A stretch of 37,312 nucleotides of DNA from the NCBI GenBank assembly GCA_900095095.1, contig FMBT01000262.1, positions 1 to 37,312 of the forward strand, read 5' to 3'. This stretch comes from Fragilariopsis cylindrus CCMP1102. Lineage: Eukaryota; Bacillariophyta; Bacillariophyceae; Bacillariales; Bacillariaceae. This document shows, in pieces, positions 10,637 to 21,657 of the stretch. Under the pieces are notes generated by a model. The model did no database searches and was not told the origin of the DNA. It saw nothing but the letters and a program-made list of their open reading frames with translations. How positions within the stretch are numbered: the stretch's first letter is position 1; each line of letters begins with the position of its first letter. The translations under genes and the position numbers were made by a program.

Positions 10637-12424
10637 GTTATTTTGTATTTCAGAAATACTATTGTTGTGTCAGGAGAAGTTGCCAACAATTTGCTCGTTT
10701 GATAGACCCTTTGCGTGTTGTTTTGTCGTTTGAGTTAAAGCTTTTCGTTCCTGTTTTAGATTCCTTCTTATACTGTGTTTTAAATTGTGTCTACGGAAAG
10801 CATGGATGTTGAATGGTGTACCGGTAGTGCTGTTGTAATGAAAGAAAAGTAAAGAACGTGTATGAGTAAAACAAACATAATTTTTCGTTACATATCTCCA
10901 ATCTGCTCCTTTCGTGCATAAAAAGTGATGTGCTTTCACAATCGATCGTGAAAATTGATATGTACGTACGTAGGGCGTATGTAAAATGAACAGCTGTGAT
11001 ACAGAACTAACAAATTGTGGTGTGGCGTGTCGTTTTTTGCGAGCATATATTGTCAGATGTTAGGAAAAGCTGCAAATCCGATGACGTATGGATAAAATAT
11101 CATTAAGTAGATTTTGTAAAGAAGAACAACATCAATGTGTGATTGCGCGTAATTACCTCATTTTTTGTCGTAATAGAAGAAGCATAAAAACCTTAATGAC
11201 ATCATCGAAAAAAAATTTCGTTTCACACGGCAGATGGAGGAAAAATATGCTAAAATCTGTGTGACATGAAATCCCGTACGACTGCTTTATGAGAAGCATG
11301 CAGGGTTTCATTTAAGCAAAGGGGGGATACGCCATTTTTTGTCGAAAACGAAGAAGCATAAAAACCTAAATGACAGCATCAGGGAACAATGACGTGCTTC
11401 ACAAACACAGCAGAAAGAAAAAAAATATGCTGAAATCTGGACCATCTTCCGTTTCATAGGTTGAAAAAATCTACAAGATCAATAAAAAATCGAAAATCCT
11501 CTTCATGCGCGAATTCTTGAATGTACAAGTCGTAGGCGATAAAGATAAATTTTGATTTAAAAAAAACTGGGATTTACCTTGCACCCCAAATCGCTCATAG
11601 CTAGTGACTTCTTTGTGACTTGTTGGTAAATTTAGTCTAACAAGTTGGACTTGTTAGGTAACTTAAAGTTCGTCACGAGACTGAAAAGAAATTCACTTTA
11701 GAGAGAATTTGAATTTTTTGTACAGTACCAGGTAGCGCATATGGCAGTCAAATTTTTATAAATGACATATTATTGAATCGAACCAGTCGTATCGTACTAG
11801 TATGAATCGAATCGAATGAATCGAAATCGAAGATCGATTGTATTAACAGATATTGACTCGATCATGGATAATTACATCACCGTTCGACTGGTACGATTAA
11901 TAATTTCTGTGATATCATTGGCTGCGCGACTATCTTTGTGGGTGACAATTTTGATTCCACGTACTCATCAAGTTGTTCCTTACACGCAAATTAATATCAT
12001 ACTACTACAAAAGAGGACGTAGAAAGAAGTGGTGTAAAGTCAGAGTGACGTTCGTTTAGCATTTAAGTAAATTAATTAATAAAATATTTACTTAATAGTC
12101 GCACGTGCGTCAGCCTAGGATTTTTTATATAAGGACAATTTGAAAATGAAAAAAAACGTGAATTTCGCTTGATATTTTTTTCTTTCTGTTCGCAAGACTT
12201 TTTTTCTTTTGACATCACCTATCCAGCCATTTTTTTGTGGCTTACATCACCTATGCATACGAGACTTGTAAGTTGTCAATCACAACCCATTTTAACGAAT
12301 CGAATCAAGTCGCGTAAAAGACACCATAACATAAAGAAGGAGTATCTGATAAAGGAATCAGAATCAAAGCAGGAATTAAAGTAGTAAACGCGATATCACG
12401 AATAAACGAAATACAAACAAAAAG
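10637..12424. promoter_or_regulatory. Shared promoter region of the divergent bZIP-PAS pair
   Basis: A 1.8-kb region lies between the two start codons. It contains an imperfect ~105-bp direct repeat (11159-11260 and 11333-11440) and a 10-bp inverted repeat TTAAGTAAAT...ATTTACTTAA (12063-12095). It also has a G-box-like palindrome GCACGTGC joined to GTCA (12101-12111), a possible TATA stretch near 12127 and two copies of ACATCACCTAT near 12213 and 12243. Short open frames (10670-10939 minus, 11816-12022 plus) have no domain and may lie in 5' UTRs. Regulation by the encoded bZIPs is plausible but inferred. Confidence 0.6.
11159..11440. repeat. Imperfect ~105-bp direct repeat in the divergent promoter
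   Basis: Copy 1 is 11159-11260 and copy 2 is 11333-11440. Both begin CATTTTTTGTCG, share GAAGAAGCATAAAAACCT and AATGACA(T/G)CATC, and end AAAATATGCT(A/G)AAATCTG. The middle has diverged; copy 2 contains TGACGTGC where copy 1 does not. Confidence 0.85.
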
Positions 12425-15400
12425 ATGGATCAACAACAACACAATCAACAGCAACAGCAACAACAACAGCAACAGCAGCAGAACCAACAGCAGCAACAGC
12501 AACAGCAGCAGAACCAACAGCAGCAACAGCAACAGCAGCAGAACCAACAGCAACCAAATTTCGCCACGCCTATTGCACCAAATCCGGCTCCTTCTAGAAG
12601 TACTGTCGGATCTGATAATTTTAACAGCGTTCCAACAATGTATCATCAACAACAACAGCCGCAGCAACATATTGCTGCGGCGCCCGTTACCGTAGCCAGT
12701 AATGCGATGAGCTCTCAGGTAATGGGACAACTCATGACTAATCCAGCCTTGGCGGCGGTCGCTGCGGCGACTCCCCTTCTCCCGCCAGCCGCAATGATGA
12801 CAAATCCTGGTGCATTCTTAACGATGCCAGAATACTATACTATGACTAATCCAGTAATGAACGATCCACAACAGCAGCAACAACAACAACAACTAACTGC
12901 GAAGATTTCTGCTGCTGCTATCAATTCATCCGTGGGTGCGATTAGACCACAACAAGTCACGGCGGGACAGCAGATTCAACAACAATATCAGCAGCAGCAA
13001 CAGCAACAATCACAACCGGCACAAATCTTCACTGTTCCAGGGATGCAATATCCTACGATCTTACCGTATGGAGTTACTTTGTCAAATTCTGTTCTGGCGG
13101 CAACTCCGGGAGTCAATCCAATGGCACCTTCCTCGGTTCAAGTACATATGGCTGCAAATGCGGCAGCGTCTCAAGCTATCGCTGCGGCGAATGCGAACAA
13201 TAATGGAAGTACAAATCTAACTAGTAGTAGTAATAATATTCCAACCGCTAACTTCGTTGAAAGCTGTGTAGGAGCAACTACTGCCGGCGGGAAAAAAAGA
13301 ACGAAAGATCTAACGGCTCAAGAACGTGCTCAACAGAATCGTGATCGGAATAGAGAACATGCTCGGTCGACACGACTACGAAAGAAGGCGTACGTATCAA
13401 AGTTAAAAGAATTAGTAGAAGGATTGCATGCAGAACGTACAGAAGAAGTCCGACAACGAAGAGTTGCTATCCAACATTTAGCCGAAACGCAGGATGTTCG
13501 TAGAGCAGTTGTTCGTAGCTTCTTACGATTTCAATCTAGTTACGAAACCGATAAACGTAAATGGATGACATTATTAGAGGATGATTTTTGGTTGAAGCAA
13601 CCAGTGACCCCTTACAGATGCTTCCGAAGAAGTGAAATAAAAAATGTAAGTAATCTCATTTTCATTGCCGCTATATTGAATACTACCATTACAGGAACTG
13701 GTATGATTTCTCCATGTTCATACAATGCATTCATATTCATGCTCACTCTCTTTCCTTTTGTTTCTACGGAATCATCTAATCTAATCTCTCATGTGTCACA
13801 CAGGAAAGCCGATTTACTCGAGGTGCAGAAGGGATGATTGCTGACGCTTCAAGCATAGCAGTTATGATTGAAGGAGTTGGATCACGCAGTTCTAGATGGG
13901 CCCACATCAAACGTGAAGACCTCTTTGCTAAGGAAGAGGAACGTACTGGTCGGAAACGCATGCCAAGAAACATTGTCCAACGAAACAATCGATTTCGACA
14001 CCCAATTTCGAGTATCTCTGCATCAAGCTCCAACTCGTCGAACACTGGTTCTAGCGGTGGTGAAGAGAATAGCAGCAACAACAAGCCACATCAGCAGCAA
14101 ACACAGAGCAATGATACTGCTTCTGCAGAGGAAGGGGCCGAAGGAGTGGTAGTCGCCAAGAACGCTAGTAGCTCTAGCCACGAAGATCAAAGTAGTAGCA
14201 ATAATGCTTCCGGAGAGTTTCATGACTATCATGCCAAGCCACTCCCTGATCCAAAACTTCCGGCAGGTTTCACCGCACAAGGTAGCAGTACCGCATCTTC
14301 GCGTTTGGGCGATGATTCTCAGGAAGGAGGTTCCAACAGTGGAGAAGACGATACGAAAGGTATCAGTGCATCGTCTGATAATGATTCCGCTGCCGCCATC
14401 AAGGAGCCATCATCTAACAGTGGATCAAACAAACGCCGTAAGCTTGATTCCAACAGGAACTTTAATACTGCGACAGCAGCAGATGGAAGATCGGGGTCAG
14501 AATCTGCAGGCCCTATAGCTGCTACCAAGATGTCGAATGGCTTCCTACCATCAAATATGATTGCAAAGAAGGGAGGCATTGCACACAGCTTCCTACCATC
14601 AAATATGATTGCAAAAAAGGGAGGCATTGCACACAATGTCCGTCCCGTTGCTAGCTCTGTGTCGTCTACCCAGAAGAGTGGTAATGCTCGTCTTGCTCTT
14701 GCTCCGGCAGTTCCCCTCCCTCCATTTGCTGGTATTGGGAAACGTTCTGGTGGCTTGTCACTAATAGGTGGTACATCCACATTTGCTCCAAATAAAAGCA
14801 ATGTATCATCATCCGTGTCCATGTCCATCGCTGACAACAATGCTAACGCAAAAACAACGACTGGAGGTGGAACTAAAGGAGTCGACATTGTTGATGTCAC
14901 CCCTTCTGCAAGACGTCCCCAACTCGCTAATGCAGCTCTTGAAGCCCCTGCTGGGATATCCACCGGACCACCCATCATATCTGGAGATATCGAAACTTCT
15001 TCAAGCAACTCATCCCGAAGCAAGCCACAAATAAAGGCGTTTTATCACTTCAACGAAGATGCTATGATTATTATGGACGACGTAATAATGTGCCCATTTG
15101 TATTTAGGACTCAAGATGCAGTTCTATGTGGAGCACTCGCCGAATGTGTCATGCCTGGTATGCTTCGAGGTGAATTTTCTTCGAGAAACAAGCTCCATAA
15201 TTTGGAAATGGTGTATGATTCTATGGGGCTTATGCAACAGCTTGAACGATGTAGCGGATCGGAGTTGATGGCTCAGATTATTCCTGGTAGCCTGGAGATG
15301 GCCTTGTCGCCTGCACCGTACGAGTGTAGGGTAATAACACTTGTAGAGCCCCCGTATTTGATTGTCAATGTCAACAAGTCATGGACGAAGTTAACGAAAC

Positions 15401-15717
15401 ATACACAGATGGATGTGGAGGGTGCAGAGCTGTTCAACATTTTAGGTTCTTCTTCTAATAGTAGCGAGAGTAGTCAAGCCGCAAATCCCCCTTACGATCT
15501 GAAAGATGTCAGCGAGGGACGCTCCAAGTGTACGACTAGGTTTCATTTTGACAAAGATGGTCGAGAGTTTGTAGATTTCATGTGCTCATACCCCCTCACG
15601 AACGCCAAGGACGAAGTGACTCATATCCTTCATGTTAGCAAGGAGCTTCGATCACTGGAAGAGTCGGTCGAGTCACAGTCTGATCTGGGAAGCGATGCTA
15701 ACGACGAAAATGCATAA
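12425..15717 (+). CDS. bZIP-PAS transcription factor (paralogue B)
   Basis: Two exons, 12425-13645 and 13804-15717, joined by GTAAGT...CACAG in phase, giving 1044 residues. The N-terminus is poly-Gln built from a 30-bp unit, followed by Ala/Gln/Met-rich sequence. The bZIP basic core NREHARSTRLRKK is near residues 309-321, then a short zipper and LEDDFWLKQPVTPYR. The intron falls at the same place as intron 1 of paralogue A. Exon 2 starts with DASSIAVMIEG and WAHIKRED, then a long Ser/Asn-rich linker with a 16-residue tandem duplication. The shared block follows (about 819-911: MCPFVFRTQDAVLCGAL, CVMPGMLRG), then a PAS-like region (about 914-1023) ending FMCSYPLTNAKDEVTHIL. No LOV cysteine motif is present. 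The divergent neighbour 1.8 kb away is its closest visible relative, indicating an old inverted duplication. Expected to act in the nucleus. Confidence 0.94.
12481..12552 (+). repeat. 30-bp coding repeat making poly-Gln
   Basis: Two perfect copies of a 30-bp unit (12481-12510, 12511-12540) and a partial third encode runs of nine Gln separated by Asn. The mixed CAA/CAG pattern is identical between copies, so the array grew by unit duplication and not only by codon slippage. Confidence 0.9.
14541..14636 (+). repeat. 48-bp in-frame tandem duplication
   Basis: Units 14541-14588 and 14589-14636 differ at one base. Each encodes FLPSNMIAKKGGIAHS/N, inside the Ser-rich linker of bZIP-PAS paralogue B. 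Near identity suggests a recent duplication. Confidence 0.93.
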
Positions 15718-17033
15718 CTATGTTGGAACTATATATACGCAATATCGGGGGCAAAGATTCAAATGAATGTAACTATCTATATATAATACTATAATATCTA
15801 TATATAATACTATAATAGTAATTTCTGACCGTATTATTATCTAGTGTGCGATATCTTCTACTTCAATAATGAAATACTGTTAAGTAATCTCACTGTAATG
15901 TAATACTGCCTGTACAAAAAGTAAGATATTATAATATGTTTCATGTTCCATTTATTTGCTTTAAACAGTGCTCTGAAGGGGATTCGAAGATACTTGCCAT
16001 ATATCATTATCCTATAAGGCGTTTATGAAGATTTAACATCATTATCAGATGTCCAGTACAATAATGTTGTTGTTGTTGTTGTTGTTTTCCTTTTGATTTA
16101 ACTGATCATGATGAGACCTGGTGTCATATCACATTGAATTAGAAATCAAGGTCTGTGATTCCCAAAAACTGACGTTGGGAACACGGTTGTTGGAATCAAG
16201 CAAACTGATATGAAAACCTCTTTCAATTCAATCTCTACCTTCCCTGTACTGTCTATTATACTATAAATTGTTCAAAATTAATTTGACACATACATTTCTA
16301 CACTGCTACTTGCTGCTGCTACACATTGTGTTGTTGATTGAGAGAATCATCAGACTATGTAGGACAATGTGGGTTGTAGTAAAATCTAGCCTCAAACAGT
16401 GATTTTTGTTAGATTTTTTGATGAAGGGGTATGAGAGAGGTTTGTTTGTTGGTCTAATTCATATTATATAATATAATATATATAGTGTGGGTGTGCAGTG
16501 CAGTGTGGCTCATCCAGGATTGGAATGTGTCAATTTCCCTTCAATTATTTCTTCTTCTCATCTAATATTTGATTCATACCTCCTAATATAGTGTTGGCAT
16601 CTTTCCTGTCTAGCATAGTGGAACTACAAGTAGTGTGCATAGTATCAAGTACTAGAAAAGCTGGCAAATAGCAAAAAAGAGCCAGTTTTATTACTCTATA
16701 TTTATATTCTAGTACAATATTGAATGAATCGAACTGATCGAATGCCTACTGTACCGTACACGCTCGTTATGGCGCACAAGTCTCCCGTATTAAAAGTGCG
16801 CGGTAATCTCCGCACGTGACAATCAAGCAAATATTTTTTATAAATAAAACAAATTCTGTCTTTTCATCTCATCGAACACAATCATGATCAACAATAATAA
16901 AGTTTAATCACAACAATTATTATTAGTACCGTACCGTAACTATAATTCAGATTAGCCAAGCAATATAAGAAGGAAAAACAAGAAAAGTAAATTCAATTCC
17001 AAATATACATATTAAAACGACAATTTCTTTAAG
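15718..17033. other. Intergenic region, no gene seen
   Basis: The region holds the 3' flank of bZIP-PAS B and the promoter side of RAD6. It contains a 21-bp direct repeat (about 15775-15816, core CTATATATAATACTATAAT), a GTT microsatellite (about 16063-16087) and TA-rich stretches. A G-box core CACGTG lies near 16813. No open frame of note. Confidence 0.6.
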
Positions 17034-17974
17034 ATGAGTACTAGTGCAAGAAGACGTCTACTTAGAGATTTCAAACGGTAAGAGAATTTGAACACGATAC
17101 TATTTTATGAAGTGACGAACGCAAAGTAGTCGAATTGAATGGAATTGATTTGATTTGATTTGAATCGCAGTCATTCATTTTGCTTGCTTTTTCCGCGGAA
17201 TAATTATTATCGCGAAAGAGAGAATCCCTCAAAATCTTTTATCGTATTTTATTCCATCGGCAACTCATTTTTACTCACTTATATTATATTATATTATATT
17301 GCTGCTGTTTCTTGTTTGTGCTACTTATCATTTATCATTATTATTTCTATCATACTACTGAATACTTGAATAATCAATCCCGACCATGATGCAAAATAAA
17401 ATAAAATAATATCAACAAAAATTTCACAGTCTCCAAAATGATCCACCATCAGGAGTTACGGGTGCACCCATGGATACAAATATTATGTTATGGCAGGCAG
17501 TAATTTTTGGTCCAGATGATACACCAGTAAGTGTAGTCATATATATATTGTATATATATATGTATATATAATCAAAATATCATTGCAATTCATCTAACAT
17601 TATTTCGATTTTCCTTGTTTCGTTGTATATATTCAATATAACTAACTTGCAAGTGGGAGGGGGGAACGTTTAAATTAGTATTGGAATTTACAGAAGATTA
17701 TCCCAACAAGGCACCACAGGTACGATTCTTAACAAAGATGTTTCATCCAAATATTTATAATGATGGACAAATTTGTTTAGATATTTTACAAAATCAATGG
17801 TCACCCATTTATGACATATCAGCAATATTAACAAGTATCCAATCATTATTATGTGATCCAAATCCTGCATCACCTGCCAATTCGGAAGCAAGTCGTTTGT
17901 ACAATGAAAATCGACGTGAATATAATCGTCGTGTTCGGGAAATTGTGGAACAATCGTGGCAGGATGATGCCTAA
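17034..17974 (+). CDS. RAD6: Ubiquitin-conjugating enzyme E2, RAD6/UBC2 type
   Basis: Three exons: 17034-17077, 17430-17526 and 17654-17974, 153 residues, close to the yeast and human RAD6 length. The start [20 protein letters not shown] is almost the family consensus. [21 protein letters not shown] holds the HPN motif and the catalytic cysteine at residue 88, the same number as in yeast Rad6. The end [11 protein letters not shown] matches the non-yeast form without the long acidic tail. RAD6 accepts ubiquitin from E1 and, with partner E3s, monoubiquitinates histone H2B and PCNA and feeds N-degron turnover. Phases close exactly, and no frame lesion is seen. Paralogues of the E2 superfamily are excluded by the full-length match. 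Confidence 0.97.
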
Positions 17975-18750
17975 AAAAAACAAATACAAAAATACAAAAA
18001 GAAAGGACAAAGGAAAAGAAAGAGGAAATGAATGACCCACAACAAAACAAAAATAAGATGTAAAATGCCATCCACTATAAATATAAATAAAAATTAGAAA
18101 AAAATACTAAAAACCTATATATATCATCACTGAATTGCGAGTCTGCTTTACAGTTTAACTAAAACTATAGTGTGGTCTCTCTTAGTTTACTAGTACAATG
18201 TAGAGCTCCAAAAGTAAAATAGTAGGGCAACTCAATATCAATATCATGCAGCTAAAATAAACCATTACTTATATAACTTACATATCAAAACAAAATCATA
18301 AGTCAATTGTGGAAACGATTGCATGCATCGCATTGCATATTTGTATCTACAGTACTACTACTTTATAGTAACTCGTGGTTTTTCTAATGGATATAGTTTA
18401 TACTTTAAAGACGTATCAAAACCAATTCAATCAATTGTGGGAACGTATTGCGTGCGTCGCATGATAGCATATATGCATCTACTACTTCAAGTAATGTACA
18501 TAGGTTACTTATAGTATATTAACGCTACAAAGAAATGGTAGTGAAAATCTATACACACCGCAACTCAAAGAAATGCGAGTATTGAATGATATAGTGCAAT
18601 ACAAGTACAATATATCCCAACCCTTTTTCTGAAAAGATTATCGGGAAACAAGCTATTTCTAAATTTTTGAGAGTACTGTAGCGAACAGACTATAACTTTC
18701 TTTCTATAAATTTTAGTTCTGACTTTTGGACTATTACTACTACTTAGTAT
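17975..18750. other. Convergent intergenic region with a diverged tandem repeat
   Basis: The region lies between the 3' ends of RAD6 and the L7Ae-domain gene. It holds two diverged copies of a ~55-bp block (about 18305-18360 and 18431-18487), both with CAATTGTGG(A/G)AACG, GCATGCATCGCAT or GCGTGCGTCGCAT, and ATCTACxxTACTAC-like ends. No open frame with a recognisable product. Confidence 0.5.
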
Positions 18751-19871
18751 CTAGGTAGGTAGAGAGATTTGGTTTGTGATAAATGACACAAATGAATTAA
18801 TCGCAATACGAGCATCTCGCATCTCATTGTTGTCATTGATATCATCGTCATTGCCATTGTCGTCATTCGTCTTGTCATCATCTTTATCGTCACTAATACC
18901 TGTACTGTCGTCGTTGTAGTTGTTTGTACTATTACTATTATTATTATTATTGGAAAGAAATACCAAAATCGACGTCCTCTTTACGTTTAGTGCCTTCCCG
19001 AGATCGAATGAAGCTTTTCCGGGAAGTAATAGTATAGGTATACCTAATTTTCGAGCCAAAACTGGTACGGCACAGCACATGGTTGGTGGATGTATATCTC
19101 GTGCTAAAACAATCAACGATGGTACTACATGTGATTCAGATGATGATGATAATGATGATTGAGCAAGATCATCATTGGAAGTAGTAGATTTCTGTGTTGT
19201 GGTCTTGGATTTTTGTTGTTTCGTCCTCTCGTTTTTATTACTATTATTTATAGCATCAGCACCAGCATTAGCATCAGCAGCCGTTTCTAGAACACGTGAA
19301 CATTGATTCGTTCCAATAACAATACATTCTTTCCAAATTCGTTTCTTCCTCTTCGTCGTCGTACATTCATCATTATCGTTTATCATTTCAGTAGTAGTAG
19401 TATTATTTGTTTGATGATCATGATTATCTTGTGTTATTGTTGCTGCTGTTGATTTTGCTGTCGTTGTTGTTGTTTCTTGGTGTTGTGGTTGTTTCGAAAG
19501 TCGTCTCTTCTTTACGAGCTTTCCATCGATCAATACATTGTGACAATATGATGATGATGATTTCGTCTTACTACTATTATTATTCTGCTCTCGGTTACCG
19601 GTACTACTACTACTAGAATTAGAATTTCTATCTGGTTGAAATGGTTTTACAATTTCTTTTACAAAACGATCCAAGAAAATTTCTTTTACAAATTCGGATG
19701 CCACCGGTGTTGAAATGATTTCATTGTCAGGAGGATATCCTGTAACATGCATAAGTGATTGACAATCCAAAAGTTTTTAGGACGATGATGATTTTGAATT
19801 TTTTTCTTTTTGTTGTTTTTTTGTTTACTTGCTTTTTTGATCGTATTATTGTTATTATTATTATTCGCCAT
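18751..19871 (-). CDS. L7Ae/L30e-domain RNA-binding protein, possibly POP3/RPP38-like
   Basis: The conserved core is split by a low-complexity insert: KRIWKECIVIGTNQCSRVLE, then after about 60 residues PSLIVLARDIHPPTMCCAVP, LARKLGIPILLLPGKASFDL and KRTSILVFL. This is the order of the L7Ae/L30e/Gadd45 fold that binds kink-turn RNA. The upstream segment FVKEIFLDRFVKEIVKPF and the spacing resemble the RNase P/MRP subunit Rpp38/Pop3, but this is a weak assignment. The tail is Asn/Asp-rich. The start MANNNNNNNTIKKASKQK (ATG at 19871) is in a different frame from the core. Either one base is missing in the A-run near 19780 (373 residues, reading RPKKLLDCQ), or an 89-bp intron 19740-19828 (donor GTAAAC, acceptor TTACAG; 343 residues) joins them. 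The donor is unlike others here, so the missing base is favoured. Confidence 0.72.
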
Positions 19872-20272
19872 TTTTGTTTGTTATGACCTCCTTGTCAATA
19901 GACCTTCTTTTTCTTTTTCTCCTCTTTGATTCGAATCGAATATAATACAAATATATATATAATATAATATGATAATATGATATAATATCTTACTTACTGA
20001 TACTAAATTTCAATTGAGGGGCAATTTACTTGATCCAAATCTAAAAGTTTCTGAGCGAAGGACGGACGCGCGCGAAGGAAAGTTTTTCTTTTTTAAGAAG
20101 AGAGAGATAAAGATTGATAATTTATCTTCGTTTCAACAAATCTCATATTAAATAATGTTATGACGAAGTCATCAATCAATCAGTCATAAAAAATACTCTG
20201 AAATTAAACTACAATCATAACTGCAACTACAACTATGAACCTATCGAATTTATCCGTACCAAGGAGAAGAAA
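19872..20272. promoter_or_regulatory. Divergent promoter region, L7Ae-domain gene / thioredoxin-like gene
   Basis: A 401-bp gap lies between two start codons pointing away from each other. It is AT-rich with a TATATATAATATAATATG tract near 19953. No specific operator was recognised. Confidence 0.45.
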
Positions 20273-21268
20273 ATGCCTCTAGTAGTTGCAATTACGACAG
20301 TATTTTGTTGGAGTTTGTTGCTATCCACTAACGCTGGTGTTTTGGGAGCGAGAGTTCCTGAAACTGCTTCTTCTGCTGCTGCTGCTGCTGCTGCTACCGC
20401 GACATCACCAAAACAATCTTCGAAGAAAGAAGATACGACGACGAATACTATTGATCATGAAGGAGTAATTGATCTTACATCGAAAAATTTCGGTTCGTCT
20501 GTGGGTATGGCGGATGGTAGTGTCTGGTTGATAGAATTTTACACACCAGGTTGTTCCCATTGTCGAAATTTTGCTTCAGCGTATCAAGGTATTGCAGAAA
20601 CGTTCCATTCTGATCCAGAATCAAAAGTTCGAGTTGCAAGAGTTGATTGTACAGTTGAAAAGGCTTTGTTAACAAGATTTAGTGTCCAAGGTTTTCCATC
20701 CTTTTTTTTGGTGTCTGGATGGGACGTATACGAATTCGAAGAAAATCGAACCACTATGAATCTAATAAAATTTGCTGAGCATGGTCATAAGAAAAAGAAG
20801 GTACGTATGTATATATTCAATATACCAACACCAACAACACATACAACAAAACGAACGCGACTGTTCATATGAATAAGGTGGGCGTTTTTTTTTTCTGTCT
20901 GGTGTATGTGTGCTACCTTGTCTTTTTCAATCGGCTGTTTGTCATAATGTAGTAGTAGTAAATTCTGATTGGATGATTTACCGTACGACATATCTATGTT
21001 AATTCTCACACTTCGAATCATTGTGGCATATTATCATATTCAGCCGATTCCATTTTTGAATTCACCTATGGGACCCATGGGTTTATTACAGGGAACTCTA
21101 ATTTTTGTTGGCACGAGGGCAATCGGGATTCTTGAATACCTGCAAGAAAATTATGGTATTTCACCAATTATCTCAGGTATAGTGATCTGTATGGTAGGCG
21201 TATTTGGTGGAATGATCAGCATAATCCTGTTGACAATTTTTTCTACTCCGAGACAGAAGATCGATTGA
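20273..21268 (+). CDS. Membrane-anchored thioredoxin/PDI-like protein
   Basis: Two exons, 20273-20800 and 21044-21268 (GTACGT...TTCAG), 250 residues. A signal peptide (MPLVVAITTVFCWSLLLSTN) and an Ala/Thr/Ser-rich spacer precede a thioredoxin domain (about 65-170). WLIEFYTPGCSHCRNFASAY places the redox pair at C94 and C97 (CSHC), RVARVDCT follows, and the cis-proline is in VQGFPSFFLV (P142). A transmembrane segment at about 216-241 is followed by a short tail STPRQKID with a K(X)K-like basic pattern suggesting ER retrieval. The layout matches TMX/PDI-type single-pass oxidoreductases of the ER; CSHC is not the usual CGHC or CPAC. Expected role: disulfide exchange on secretory proteins. Reading frame and splice phase close without correction. 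Confidence 0.87.
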
Positions 21269-21657
21269 AGTGAAGAAAAAGAAAGAAAAATCGATTTTAT
21301 TTGTAGGATACTTCACATTTTTTTGCCGAAATCACCGCTCAAAAATAGTCCCAATAAATGTACTATGTATACTCTTAGTATTATTAGATAACAACTTCGG
21401 TTTCATTAGATCTACATCACGCGATCTACGCCCAATTGATAAATCGATTTGTTTTCATTGTTAGAAATAGGCATGTTTGTCAGTTGATCTAAGAATGAAA
21501 TGAACGTATACAAATGTATACATTAACTAGAGAAAATAAATCGCTCCGAAAATGGAACTAAAGACGAATTTCTTGGAGAGAACTTATGATTTTATCTATA
21601 GTATATAAATAGTAGTAGAATCTCGTCAAAAAACCGGGTTTGCCCTCGACATCACAG
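21269..21657. other. Convergent intergenic region, nothing seen
   Basis: A 389-bp stretch between the 3' ends of the thioredoxin-like gene and the ABC transporter. No further open frame or repeat stands out. Confidence 0.5.

Noticed and set aside
10670..10939. 89-codon minus-strand frame upstream of bZIP-PAS A
   Set aside because: No domain; probably the 5' UTR of the bZIP-PAS A transcript.
12305..12730. 141-codon Leu/Val-rich minus-strand frame
   Set aside because: It is the antisense of the poly-Gln coding tract of bZIP-PAS B; CAA/CAG repeats always read as Leu/Val on the other strand.
14319..15023. 234-codon minus-strand frame opposite bZIP-PAS B
   Set aside because: It lies wholly inside a well-supported exon, has no domain, and even repeats the antisense of the 48-bp duplication.
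8522..15717. Aureochrome (LOV blue-light receptor) identity for the bZIP-PAS genes
   Set aside because: The LOV signature with the flavin-binding cysteine (NCRFLQ) is absent from both C-terminal domains.
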